25,200 nt of DNA from Bacteroidales bacterium (GCA_012519525.1 JAAYQB010000126.1:1-25200); one strand, 5' to 3'; counted from the stretch's first letter, positions 1 through 7,643 are shown. Notes: a model not told the origin generated them from the letters alone. Numbers and translations: made by a program.

Positions 1-60
1 CAATTAAATTTATTGGTTTAGAAAAAAATGGTTGTTTTTTGCAACTATCTATCTATCATG

Positions 61-103
61 CTCCTCCCCATTTGGGGAGGCTGGGAGGGGTTGTTGGGGA
101 GAC
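61..103. repeat. GC-rich hairpin repeat
   Basis: A perfect 7-bp stem, CCTCCCC (63-69) with GGGGAGG (74-80) around an ATTT loop, is followed by more G-rich sequence (GGGAGGGG and TTGGGGAG). It stands out sharply from the AT-rich surroundings. Similar palindromic CTCCCC/GGGGAG repeats occur dispersed in many Bacteroidota genomes, and I infer that this is such an intergenic repeat. There is only one copy in the window. Confidence 0.45.
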
Positions 104-190
104 TTTGTTTCACAACGTGTTGCGAGTTTATTTCGTTGTAGATTAAGTGCATTTTTTATATTATTCTTTTTTGCAAAAATATACTTTTAT

Positions 191-284
191 TTTTTAACCG
201 CAGAGTTCCCAAAGGATTCCCAAAGTTCGCAGAGTTTCTTTGCGTCCTCTGCGTAAACTCTTTGCGTTCTTTGCGGTTAAAAAG
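191..284. repeat. CGCAGAG-type dispersed repeat, copy 1
   Basis: The repeat opens with TTTTTAACCGCAGAG (191-205) and closes with the near inverse CTTTGCGGTTAAAAA (269-283), so the ends form an imperfect inverted repeat. The interior is built of short GCAGAG, TTCCCAAAG and CTTTGCGT units. A second copy in the same orientation lies at 1601-1666 and is identical over about 50 bases. Copy 1 has 22 extra bases between two CTTTGCGT units, as expected from slippage. This repeat class is common between genes in several phyla. No coding role is seen. Confidence 0.8.
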
Positions 285-298
285 AATAAGGTGGGATA

Positions 299-781
299 CT
301 ACCAATCATATAAAACAAATTTACCACAATAGTATATAAATATATAAATTGCCCATCTATCATCTTCAGACGCAATAAAATCTAAATAATAATCAAAATT
401 TTTTCCGCATTTTGTTGGTAAAGCAAATTTATTTAATAGACTCAAGTTATTCGTTACAAAAAAATAATGATTTTTATATAATAAATATCCTTTTGCTCTG
501 TTATCTTCTATAAATATATCTTTATCAGGATAACCTTCAATTTTAATACATAAAATAGAATCTCCATTTGTTGTTATATTTTTAAAAGGAAATATCCCAT
601 ATGAAAGACTATTTGTATAGTAAATAGATTGTTTTTCATAAAACATAACAGTATCTAATACTTGATAAAAAGCACTGTCTAATATTTTCAATTCATTTAT
701 AAATATAATAGATTTTTGTGCAAAAATATATCCAATAAAAATTTGTAATATTAATAAAATTAAAAGGATTTTCTTTTTCAT
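299..781 (-). CDS. Small secreted protein of unknown function
   Basis: I do not recognise this 160-residue protein. Residues 1-22 form a classic Sec signal peptide (MKKK, then a hydrophobic run ending in IFA before QKS), so the mature protein should be periplasmic or secreted. The rest is rich in Tyr, Phe, Ile and Lys, has no repeated motif, and ends in VLYDW. The start codon sits directly against a leader motif (783-818) shared with the next minus-strand gene, and a -7 box lies at 849-857. It is much more AT-rich than the housekeeping genes of the window, and it lies between two direct CGCAGAG repeats. That fits accessory or transferred DNA, but the function is open. Confidence 0.7.
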   Translation of the reverse strand: MKKKILLILLILQIFIGYIFAQKSIIFINELKILDSAFYQVLDTVMFYEKQSIYYTNSLSYGIFPFKNITTNGDSILCIKIEGYPDKDIFIEDNRAKGYLLYKNHYFFVTNNLSLLNKFALPTKCGKNFDYYLDFIASEDDRWAIYIFIYYCGKFVLYDW

Positions 782-782
782 T

Positions 783-818
783 CTTAAGTGTCCCCCCTAT
801 AGTAGGACAGTTTTTTTT
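783..818 (-). repeat. Shared leader motif, copy 1
   Basis: On the plus strand it reads CTTAAGTGTCCCCCC, then TATAGTAGGACAG and a T-run. TGTCC (789-793) and GGACA (805-809) can pair as a short hairpin. Read on the minus strand, it lies between the promoter box at 849-857 and the start codon at 781, so it would be in the 5' leader. A second copy at 1491-1530 has the same place upstream of the next gene. It could be a regulatory leader or the scar of an insertion-sequence end. Confidence 0.65.
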
Positions 819-848
819 ATTTGTTAATATTTTTATTTTTTTAATGTT

Positions 849-857
849 GCAAAAGTA
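849..857 (-). promoter_or_regulatory. -7 box for gene at 299-781
   Basis: The minus strand reads TACTTTTGC, matching the Bacteroidota TAnnTTTG -7 consensus. It lies about 70 bases upstream of the start codon at 781, with the shared leader motif in between. The same box precedes the other leader copy. Confidence 0.6.
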
Positions 858-1463
858 TTATTTAATTTCTTCAATTTTAACAGATTCAATGATTTTTCGC
901 TTTTCTTCGTATGAAAAACTATCAATAGGGTCATAAGTAACTAAAGTACAATTATAAATAGTTTTTCCAAAAATAGTTATATATTTAAATAATGAATGAA
1001 TATACTGTTCTTTTATTCCCGGTATAGAATCTATTTTTGCTGCCATAAGCAAGTAATATACATGATTATTGTTATCGTATTTTTTTTCAAAAAATGGAAT
1101 CATGTCTTGAGATAAGTAAAACTCAAAAAAATCCTTAATCAAAGTATCTATTGACAATTCTTTATATACAATTGGTTCAAGTAATATTACAAATTTATTT
1201 ATATCATTTTTTAAAGAACAAAACGCTTTTAAAGTATCTGTATCGCAACCCGAAGCATCTACTTTGACTATGTTATCACATATCTCCGTATGTTTATAAT
1301 CCTCAGGAAGAATAAATGAAATACGCATTCCTCTTGCATTAAATTCATGTTCAATCAGTTTATTTTCTCTCGAAAATTCATCTATTTGTTGACTTGTATA
1401 AAAAACCAATGAAATACTTATTAAAATAAATAAATAATTACTTTTTTTTACCAATTTTATCAT
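858..1463 (-). CDS. Unrecognised exported or membrane-anchored protein
   Basis: This 201-residue protein starts with two basic patches and a hydrophobic segment (about residues 9-24, ending LVFYTSQQ). That could be a signal peptide or an N-terminal anchor; there is no clean lipobox. The body has three Cys residues in the first half (ICDN, SGCD, AFCS). The C-terminal part, TIYNCTLVTYDP followed by a charged helix ending in ESVKIEEIK, recalls the last strand and helix of DcrB/PsbP-like folds, but this is only a loose impression. Its promoter and leader copy those of the gene at 299-781, so the two are likely regulated alike. Function is unknown. Confidence 0.7.
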   Translation of the reverse strand: MIKLVKKSNYLFILISISLVFYTSQQIDEFSRENKLIEHEFNARGMRISFILPEDYKHTEICDNIVKVDASGCDTDTLKAFCSLKNDINKFVILLEPIVYKELSIDTLIKDFFEFYLSQDMIPFFEKKYDNNNHVYYLLMAAKIDSIPGIKEQYIHSLFKYITIFGKTIYNCTLVTYDPIDSFSYEEKRKIIESVKIEEIK

Positions 1464-1490
1464 ATCTTATTTAATAATTTTACCCCAATA

Positions 1491-1530
1491 CTTAAGTGTC
1501 CCCCTATAGATAGTAGGACAGTTTTTTTTT
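1491..1530 (-). repeat. Shared leader motif, copy 2
   Basis: The sequence is CTTAAGTGTCCCCC, then TATAGATAGTAGGACAG and a T-run, differing from copy 1 by one C and a small insertion (GATA). The TGTCC (1497-1501) and GGACA (1516-1520) arms are kept. It sits between the -7 box at 1539-1547 and the start of the gene at 1463, but about 27 bases from the start codon rather than adjacent to it as in copy 1. Confidence 0.65.
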
Positions 1531-1538
1531 TTAATATT

Positions 1539-1547
1539 GCAAAAGTA
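1539..1547 (-). promoter_or_regulatory. -7 box for gene at 858-1463
   Basis: The minus strand reads TACTTTTGC, the same box as at 849-857. The flanking TTAATATTGC context on the plus strand is also shared, so promoter and leader appear to have been copied as one unit. Confidence 0.6.
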
Positions 1548-1600
1548 TACATTTATTTGTTTCAATCAATAAAAAATAAATATTTACCTCTCTTTTATTT

Positions 1601-1666
1601 TTTTACCGCAGAGTTCCCAAAGGATTCCCAAAGTTCGCAGAGTTTCTTTGCGTTCTTTGCGGTTAA
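1601..1666. repeat. CGCAGAG-type dispersed repeat, copy 2
   Basis: This is the second copy of the repeat at 191-284, in the same orientation and identical from ACCGCAGAG to TTTGCGT. It lacks a 22-base internal unit and ends CTTTGCGGTTAAG. With copy 1 it brackets the two small minus-strand genes. It lies just upstream of the promoter of the M3 peptidase. Confidence 0.8.
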
Positions 1667-1701
1667 GTCGATAGTATCCCAAAAAGTGTATATTTTTTTT
1701 G

Positions 1702-1710
1702 TATCTTTGC
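1702..1710 (+). promoter_or_regulatory. -7 box for dcp
   Basis: TATCTTTGC fits the TAnnTTTG consensus and lies 26 bases before the ATG of the M3 peptidase. No clear -33 TTTG is visible. Confidence 0.6.
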
Positions 1711-1736
1711 ATTCTAAATATAAAGATATATAATAT

Positions 1737-3869
1737 ATGAAAAAATTAATGTATACAGTGTTGACATTATGTGTGATAAGTATGTCATGCAAAGAAAAAA
1801 AAATTGAAAGAGAGTTAGATATGAACAATCCGTTTTTCTCAAAACCTGAAACACCTTATGGGGTTCCTGCCTTCGATCAAATCAAAACAGAGCATTATTT
1901 ACCTGCTTTTGAAGAAGCTATGTTGCAACAAAAAGAAGAAATTGAAGCCATTGTTAACAACAAAGAAAAACCTACGTTCGAGAACACTATCGAAGCCCTT
2001 GACTATAGCGGTGAATTATTAAACACCGTAGCTTTAGTGTTTTTCAATATGTGCGAAACCAATAATAGCGATGAAATGATTGCTATTGCCGATACGATTA
2101 GTCCGAAATTAGCCGCACATAGCGATGATATTAGCCTAAATCCCAAACTGTTTGAAAGAGTAAAAACAGTTTACGAGCAAAAAGACAAGTCTTTAAATCC
2201 CGAACAACAACGTTTATTAGAAGAAACTTACAAAAATTTTGTTCGCGGAGGTGCTAATATTCCTGTAGAAAAACAAGCTCGTTTTCGTGAAATCAACGAA
2301 GAATTATCCAAATTGACGCTTAAATTCGGCAATAATGTTTTAGCCGCTACCAATGCTTATAAAATGGTCATTGAAGATGAAAAAGACCTTGCCGGTTTGC
2401 CCGAATCTTTAAAAGCAGCCGCTGCAGAAACAGCAAATCAATCGGATGATACCAAAGGAAAATGGGTGTTTACTATTCATAATCCCAGCCTGTTACCATT
2501 TCTTCAATTTGCCGACAACCGGGCAAAACGCGAAGAAATTTGGCGAGCTTATTCCAATCGTTGTATAGGCGGCGAATTCGACAATACCGCCATTATTTCT
2601 AAAATTGTAAAACTTCGTGCTGAGCGAGCTCAAATACTCGGATTTAAAACCCATGCCGATTTCGTATTGGATGAGCGTATGGCTAAAACCCCAACTGCAG
2701 TTTATGATTTATTGCAAAAAGTATGGAATCCGGCTTTAGCTAAGGCAAAAGAAGAATTAGAAGAATATCAACAACTTGCCAATAAAGAAAAACCGAAATT
2801 CGACATTAAACCATGGGATTGGAGATATTATACCGAAAAAGTACGCAAAGCAAAATACGAATTAAATGATGAAGTGATACGTCCTTATTTCAAGCTCGAA
2901 AACGTAAGAGACGGCATCTTTATGATATGCAAAGAATTGTACGGATTGACATTCAAAGAAAATGCCGATATTCCTACCTACGATCCGGAAGCCGTAGCTT
3001 ATGAAGTGATTGATAACGGTAATGTTATCGGCATTTTATACATGGATTATTTTACAAGATCAAGCAAAAGAAGCGGAGCATGGATGACGGAATTTAGAGG
3101 TCAACACAAAACAAAAGACAACGAAAATGTAATTCCTATTATATCCTTAGTGCTTAATTTCTCTCGTCCAACTGCCGACATGCCCTGCTTATTAAATTTT
3201 GATGAAACCGAAACCTTTTTCCACGAATTTGGACATGGATTGCATGGATTGCTAAGCAATTGCAAATACCGTTCTTTAGCCGGAACCAATGTTACACGCG
3301 ATTTTGTAGAATTACCATCTCAAATTATGGAAAATTGGGCACGTCATCCCGAAGTGTTGAAATTATATGCTAAACATTATATATCAGGAGAAAGCATTCC
3401 CGATGAATTAATCAAAAAAATTGAAGCCGCAGGCAATTACGGACAAGGATTTATCAATACCGAACTCATTGCCGCTTCTTTTCTTGACATGGATTATCAC
3501 GTATTGGAAAATCCTACTATTTCAGATCCTATCGCTTTTGAAAATGAAGCCCTTGCCAAATACGGCTTGATTCCTGAAATAATTTCCCGCTACAGAAGTC
3601 CTTATTTCCAACACATATTTACTTCTTCTACAGGATATTCTGCCGGCTACTACAGCTATACATGGTCTGCCGTTTTAGATGCCGATGCCTTTGAAGTATT
3701 TAAACAAAATGGTTTATTCGATAAAGCCACAGCGACATCTTTCCGTAAAAATATCCTTGAAAAAGGCAATACGGAAGACCCTGCTCTACTATATAAAGCA
3801 TTCCGTAAACAAGAGCCTAGCATAGAGCCTTTATTGAGAAACAGAGGATTGTTGCCGGAAGAGAAATAA
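1737..3869 (+). CDS. dcp: M3 family peptidyl-dipeptidase, lipoprotein
   Basis: This is a 710-residue zinc metallopeptidase of the M3 (thimet/Dcp) family, which removes dipeptides from peptide C-termini. The zinc motif HEFGH is at residues 496-500. The third ligand is E525 in DFVELPSQ, 29 residues after the first His as in the family. The C-terminus ends with the usual family tail, LLRNRGLL. The N-terminus (MKKLMYTVLTLCVISMSC) is a lipoprotein signal with Cys18 in the lipobox position, so the enzyme is probably lipid-anchored in the envelope. Apart from the signal, its length matches Dcp. It is monocistronic, with its own -7 box, and converges on the C25 protease gene 7 bases away. A role in peptide turnover is inferred from the family. 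Confidence 0.93.
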   Translation: MKKLMYTVLTLCVISMSCKEKKIERELDMNNPFFSKPETPYGVPAFDQIKTEHYLPAFEEAMLQQKEEIEAIVNNKEKPTFENTIEALDYSGELLNTVALVFFNMCETNNSDEMIAIADTISPKLAAHSDDISLNPKLFERVKTVYEQKDKSLNPEQQRLLEETYKNFVRGGANIPVEKQARFREINEELSKLTLKFGNNVLAATNAYKMVIEDEKDLAGLPESLKAAAAETANQSDDTKGKWVFTIHNPSLLPFLQFADNRAKREEIWRAYSNRCIGGEFDNTAIISKIVKLRAERAQILGFKTHADFVLDERMAKTPTAVYDLLQKVWNPALAKAKEELEEYQQLANKEKPKFDIKPWDWRYYTEKVRKAKYELNDEVIRPYFKLENVRDGIFMICKELYGLTFKENADIPTYDPEAVAYEVIDNGNVIGILYMDYFTRSSKRSGAWMTEFRGQHKTKDNENVIPIISLVLNFSRPTADMPCLLNFDETETFFHEFGHGLHGLLSNCKYRSLAGTNVTRDFVELPSQIMENWARHPEVLKLYAKHYISGESIPDELIKKIEAAGNYGQGFINTELIAASFLDMDYHVLENPTISDPIAFENEALAKYGLIPEIISRYRSPYFQHIFTSSTGYSAGYYSYTWSAVLDADAFEVFKQNGLFDKATATSFRKNILEKGNTEDPALLYKAFRKQEPSIEPLLRNRGLLPEEK

Positions 3870-3876
3870 AAGAAAA

Positions 3877-5559
3877 TTAATTTTTAATTATTTTTTGATA
3901 AAAAATTTCTTTTTCCGTACCGACTTTTAATATATAAATACTTTTCGATAAATTGAGAGGAGAAATAATTGCCGATTTATTTGTTGTTGTTGTTTTTATG
4001 GCAATTTCTTTTCCTCTCAAATCGAATAGTTGTATTGATTTGATATTATCCTGCAAATTATCAATATAAAAATAGGTTTGAAAAGGATTGGGATAAACCG
4101 TAATGGAATTTTCTTTGCAATAATTAATAAAACCAAGTTGATTGCCGGGATAAACACTCATGCTCGGATCGCCAAACAATACCCAAGTTTTTGCTTCTAT
4201 TGAGCGTTTTAAAAATCTTATCATTTCCATATATGTTTGTAAATACAACACGCCTATCTGAACAGTTGAATCGGTATGTGGAAGCAACGCATTAAATACC
4301 TGTTGACTATAAGTAGCAGCCTCCCATTCAACAAGCGACGAAAACATAAGACTAAGCACTGCCCCACTTGCTTGTTCTTGGGAAGAAGTGTTCATCCATT
4401 TTTCGGCTAAACATTCTCTATCGGCAAAATGTCCGTTCAAGCATGCTGCCGAAATCACAATCGGATATTCCGTCGTGTTTTGTAATTTTTCTATTGATGC
4501 GGTTGTGAAACTGCCTGTCCCCCATCGGTCATAAGAACCATAGCCAAGATAATTAATAATTGATACTCCTCGATTAACCAAATCAATGATATCCTTTTCA
4601 GAAGGATTACCTATTGCATCGGCTTCTCCTTGCGAACCGTCATACAGCTCTTCGACCGCACTATATCCTTTGTTCAACAAGCAAGTTCGTATATGCCGCA
4701 TATATTCCCAATCGTATTTTTCTGAAATAGGCGAAACATTATCGGAAGCAATTCCTATCGCTTTTTTTGAAAATTGAAGCTTATCTCTCATTAAAAGTTT
4801 ACGGATTTGACATTGTAAATCATCAACATTCCCGACAGATAATCGTCCAACTATCATTTCAGGAAAATCATCATCGCCTTCTAACAAAGCATAAGGAACG
4901 TCCGACAAACCTTCATTTAAGCGATAAGAAGGAATGTATTCGTCATCGCCTATCAGCAACAAATAAGTCGGTTGATGAGATTGATAAAAGCGTTTGATTT
5001 TTTCTTGAATGCTATCTCTCGACTCATTTTTACTTACCATAATTGTATGAACGACTAAACCTTCTTTTTCTTTGAAAAATATAAAATTATCTATCAAATG
5101 AAAAAAATCTTCATAACATACTATTAAATAAGATATAACCTCTTCTTTACAAAATAAATTTTGTCGATAATTTTCAAACAAAGACCGATAACTTGCTTCA
5201 AAAATCGGCGATATCTTCAACTCATCGGATGAAAAAACATGACGAATACCAAGTTGTAAATTGGAATCACTACAATTAGCTCTCAATCTGATTTTTACAC
5301 CTTTACAATCTCTGAAATAAAAAAAATCCTGCTCTACTCGTAAGCATTGCGTATCGCTCGGATTTTGATAGATAATTGAATAATCGGCTTCGTTTTCGGG
5401 AATGATAAAATACAAAGTAGTATCAACACTGGTGTTTTTAAAAAAAATATTCGTTAAACTATCGTTGGAAGTAATGTGCAGTTTATTTTGTCCTTGAGAT
5501 GAAAAATAAAGACAAAACAATAAAAATACGACTTCATATTTAATCCGATATTTCAACAT
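3877..5559 (-). CDS. C25 (gingipain-like) protease with T9SS sorting domain; catalytic His replaced by Tyr
   Basis: From Met at 5559 this is 560 residues: signal peptide (MLKYRIKYEVVFLLFCLYF...GQ), N-terminal region, C25 caspase-like domain (about residues 140-480; YLLLIGDDEYIP, ISAACLNGHF, WVLFGDPSM), and a type A T9SS sorting domain (YPNPF, DLRGKEI, YILKV, KIIK at the end). It should cross the outer membrane through the type IX system. The nucleophile is Cys373. RgpB has the catalytic His in GHGS 33 residues before its Cys; here the same place is Tyr340 in GYGS. So it may be inactive or use other chemistry. I prefer this start because it begins directly with the signal peptide; an upstream Met at 5595 would add 12 residues. 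Either start overlaps the PASTA gene. The protein is too short to be the sortase PorU. Confidence 0.85.
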   Translation of the reverse strand: MLKYRIKYEVVFLLFCLYFSSQGQNKLHITSNDSLTNIFFKNTSVDTTLYFIIPENEADYSIIYQNPSDTQCLRVEQDFFYFRDCKGVKIRLRANCSDSNLQLGIRHVFSSDELKISPIFEASYRSLFENYRQNLFCKEEVISYLIVCYEDFFHLIDNFIFFKEKEGLVVHTIMVSKNESRDSIQEKIKRFYQSHQPTYLLLIGDDEYIPSYRLNEGLSDVPYALLEGDDDFPEMIVGRLSVGNVDDLQCQIRKLLMRDKLQFSKKAIGIASDNVSPISEKYDWEYMRHIRTCLLNKGYSAVEELYDGSQGEADAIGNPSEKDIIDLVNRGVSIINYLGYGSYDRWGTGSFTTASIEKLQNTTEYPIVISAACLNGHFADRECLAEKWMNTSSQEQASGAVLSLMFSSLVEWEAATYSQQVFNALLPHTDSTVQIGVLYLQTYMEMIRFLKRSIEAKTWVLFGDPSMSVYPGNQLGFINYCKENSITVYPNPFQTYFYIDNLQDNIKSIQLFDLRGKEIAIKTTTTNKSAIISPLNLSKSIYILKVGTEKEIFYQKIIKN

Positions 5560-6133
5560 CTTCCAATGGTGTATCAGCACCAACTTCTTTTCCAACCACT
5601 AAAGTGATTTTAGCTTGGTAAGGAATTTTTCTTCCCTCTTGAATTATTTTGCCTTTATAGCGTTGCTCTAAAACGGCATTGGGATATTTGCTCGGTTTAT
5701 AAATCACTTGTCCTAACTCTAAATTATTAGCTTCCAACATATTCATTGCTTGACGAAGCGATAAGTCCAAAAGATTGGGCATCTCAACTTGAGGAGGAAC
5801 CATCATAGTGATTGATAAATAGATTTTTCTTCCTTTTTTTATTTTCATTCCTACTTGCGGGTCTTGAGAAATAACAATTCCTCCCTTTAAATCCGGCATA
5901 AAAACCGAATCATTAATGGTCAATTTAAAGTTATGTTCGTTTTTGTTTTTCTCAAAATCTTCCAATTGCTCCAAACTATAGCCCGTAAAATCAGGCACTA
6001 AATATTCTTTTCCATGATTAGTGAAAAAACGGAGCATAAGCATAGCAAATAGCAGTATAAGCAAAGACAATGCAATGGCAAATAAAATGTCTTTTATTAA
6101 AGGATATTTTTTTAAAAATTTTTTAATCTCCAT
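5540..6133 (-). CDS. PASTA-domain membrane protein
   Basis: This is a 197-residue bitopic protein with a short cytoplasmic N-terminus, one transmembrane helix (about residues 15-36) and two extracytoplasmic PASTA units (about 43-110 and 113-186; note VPDFTGYSLEQL, ISQDPQVGMKIKKG and MPNLLDLSLRQA). PASTA domains bind or sense peptidoglycan or act as spacers. There is no kinase or transpeptidase domain; such stand-alone PASTA proteins are common in Bacteroidota. It is the first gene of a two-gene minus-strand unit whose second gene, the C25 protease, starts inside its 3' end. A TAATTTTGC box lies about 80 bases upstream. A role linked to the cell wall is inferred from the domain only. Confidence 0.88.
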   Translation of the reverse strand: MEIKKFLKKYPLIKDILFAIALSLLILLFAMLMLRFFTNHGKEYLVPDFTGYSLEQLEDFEKNKNEHNFKLTINDSVFMPDLKGGIVISQDPQVGMKIKKGRKIYLSITMMVPPQVEMPNLLDLSLRQAMNMLEANNLELGQVIYKPSKYPNAVLEQRYKGKIIQEGRKIPYQAKITLVVGKEVGADTPLEDVEISD

Positions 6134-6474
6134 AATGTGTGAATTAAATCTTTATTAGTTGTTAAAAATTCATAGTATCATTTATAAATTGATGCTATCG
6201 TTTTTATTGTTGCAAAATTAACCTTTTTTACTATATCAATGGAAGAAAATTAGTTTATTTTTCTTTCATTTTTACTATCAATTAATGTTAAAACTTCGCT
6301 TAAAATTATATTTTTTAGAGTAAAAATATAAAACAAAAGTCGTTTATGCACAACGAAAATCATTTATATAGCTGTTTATCAACGTAAAATAAAATAAAAT
6401 GTATTTTTATTTATTCGTGATTTTGAAAATAAAAAAAATATACCTTTGCAGATTGAATACTAATAATAAAAAAA
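6134..6474. promoter_or_regulatory. Divergent intergenic control region
   Basis: This gene-free stretch separates the minus-strand PASTA unit from the plus-strand TPR/ribH unit. It contains a minus-strand -7 box (6212-6220, TAATTTTGC) and a plus-strand box (6441-6449, TACCTTTGC). An imperfect inverted repeat lies in the PASTA leader: ATAGTATCA (6172-6180) and TGATGCTAT (6190-6198), 8 of 9 bases pairing, around TTTATAAAT. The remainder is AT-rich without a recognisable RNA gene. Confidence 0.55.
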
Positions 6475-7158
6475 ATGAGCAGTAATAAAAAAGAAAAAGT
6501 AATATTTCCTATCAATGAGTACATTCATAAAATTGAAAAATTTTTTGATACTTATAAAAAACAATTCAACATTATTTCGTCCATCGTTTTAGTGATTATA
6601 GCTGCCTTGGTCGTCTATTTTGTATGGTATCAACCTCGACAAGAAGAGAGAGCAGAAGTTGCTATCTATAAAGCGGAACAATATTTTGCCCAAGATTCTT
6701 TTGCTTTAGCATTGAATGGCGATGGAATGCACGACGGTATTTTAGATGTTATTAGTAATTATGGCTTTACAAAAACCGGAAATCGAGCTAAATACATTGC
6801 CGGCATTTGTTATTTAAGAATAGGCGACTACGACAATGCCATCAAATATTTAAAAAAGTTTAAAGGAAAAGACAAATTAGTTGCCGTTCAAGCATTGGCT
6901 TCAATAGGAGATGCATATATGGAAAAAAATGATTTTAAAAATGCTTTATCCTATTACAAAAAAGCCGTTAACAAAAACCCTAATGATTTGCTTACTCCTT
7001 TGTATTTGTTGCGTACGGGTATGATTTGTGAGATGGAAAACAATTGGAAAGATGCTTTAAAATATTATGAACGTATTCAAAAAGAATATCCTATGTCCGA
7101 ACAAGCAGGTGATATCGAAAAAAGGATAGAGTTTGTAAAAACCAAATTAGGAAAATAA
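6475..7158 (+). CDS. TPR-repeat membrane protein (YfgM-like)
   Basis: The 227-residue protein has a short cytoplasmic N-terminus, one transmembrane helix (about residues 34-52, IVLVIIAALVVYFVW) and a periplasmic domain with tetratricopeptide repeats (GICYLRIGDYDNAIKYLKKF; GDAYMEKNDFKNALSYYKKA; ENNWKDALKYYERI). The layout matches YfgM-like proteins, which assist folding or trafficking at the inner membrane in other bacteria. That role is only inferred here. It is five bases upstream of ribH and probably co-transcribed from the box at 6441-6449. Confidence 0.85.
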   Translation: MSSNKKEKVIFPINEYIHKIEKFFDTYKKQFNIISSIVLVIIAALVVYFVWYQPRQEERAEVAIYKAEQYFAQDSFALALNGDGMHDGILDVISNYGFTKTGNRAKYIAGICYLRIGDYDNAIKYLKKFKGKDKLVAVQALASIGDAYMEKNDFKNALSYYKKAVNKNPNDLLTPLYLLRTGMICEMENNWKDALKYYERIQKEYPMSEQAGDIEKRIEFVKTKLGK

Positions 7159-7163
7159 TTTAC

Positions 7164-7643
7164 ATGTCTATAAAAAAAGAAAAAAATCTTTCAAAGGTAC
7201 ATAGCGTATCACAACCTGCTATTCACGATAAACGAATCGGTATTGTTACCGCTGAATGGAATAAAGAAATTACACATGCTTTACGCGATGCTTGTGTAGA
7301 AACATTAATCAAAAATAATATAAAAAAAACAGATATCATACATGCAAATGCTCCCGGCAGTTTTGAATTACCATTTGTAGCCAAGCAATTAATCAATAGA
7401 GGTACCGATGCCGTTATTTGTTTAGGCTGCATTATTCAAGGCGAAACCCGTCATTTTGATTTTATTGCCGATGCTACTGCCAACGGCATTATGAATGTAG
7501 GTATATTAACCAATACGCCTGTTATTTTTGGAGTATTGACAACCAATACAATGGAACAAGCATTGGCACGTGCAGGAGGTAAACACGGCAACAAAGGCGT
7601 CGAAGCTGCTATGACTTGCTTGAAAATGTTAGAAATAGAATAA
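7164..7643 (+). CDS. ribH: 6,7-dimethyl-8-ribityllumazine synthase
   Basis: This enzyme performs the penultimate step of riboflavin synthesis, joining 5-amino-6-ribitylaminouracil with 3,4-dihydroxy-2-butanone 4-phosphate in the cytoplasm as an icosahedral or pentameric assembly. Family motifs are present: APGSFELP (residues 63-70), the catalytic-His segment IQGETRHFDF (His97), and the phosphate/assembly segment PVIFGVLTTN with R136 in ALARAGGKHGNKG. Its 159 residues are normal length. No other rib gene and no FMN riboswitch are seen nearby; the gene follows the TPR gene as the second of an operon. Confidence 0.96.
   Translation: MSIKKEKNLSKVHSVSQPAIHDKRIGIVTAEWNKEITHALRDACVETLIKNNIKKTDIIHANAPGSFELPFVAKQLINRGTDAVICLGCIIQGETRHFDFIADATANGIMNVGILTNTPVIFGVLTTNTMEQALARAGGKHGNKGVEAAMTCLKMLEIE

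Larger units (their letters stand above)
1..298. other. Gene-free left edge with repeats
   Basis: I see no credible gene here. The one open frame on the plus strand (32-256) has biased, repeat-derived composition and no family resemblance. The stretch holds a G/C-rich hairpin repeat near 61-103 and a CGCAGAG-type repeat at 191-284, both listed separately. The rest is AT-rich. Confidence 0.7.

Noticed and set aside
32..256. Open plus-strand frame of 74 codons
   Set aside because: It runs through the GC-hairpin and CGCAGAG repeats, has no upstream promoter box and no family resemblance.
191..284. CRISPR array from the repeated GCAGAG and TTTGCG units
   Set aside because: Units are short, irregular and without uniform spacers; the whole element recurs as one dispersed repeat.
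783..1530. Intact insertion sequence between the two leader motifs
   Set aside because: The motifs are in the same orientation and the DNA between them encodes no transposase.
3877..5559. C25 protein as the T9SS sortase PorU
   Set aside because: PorU is about twice as long and keeps the catalytic His; this protein is short and has Tyr there.
7100..7163. FMN riboswitch before ribH
   Set aside because: ribH follows the TPR gene after five bases, and no FMN-element motifs are visible upstream of either gene.
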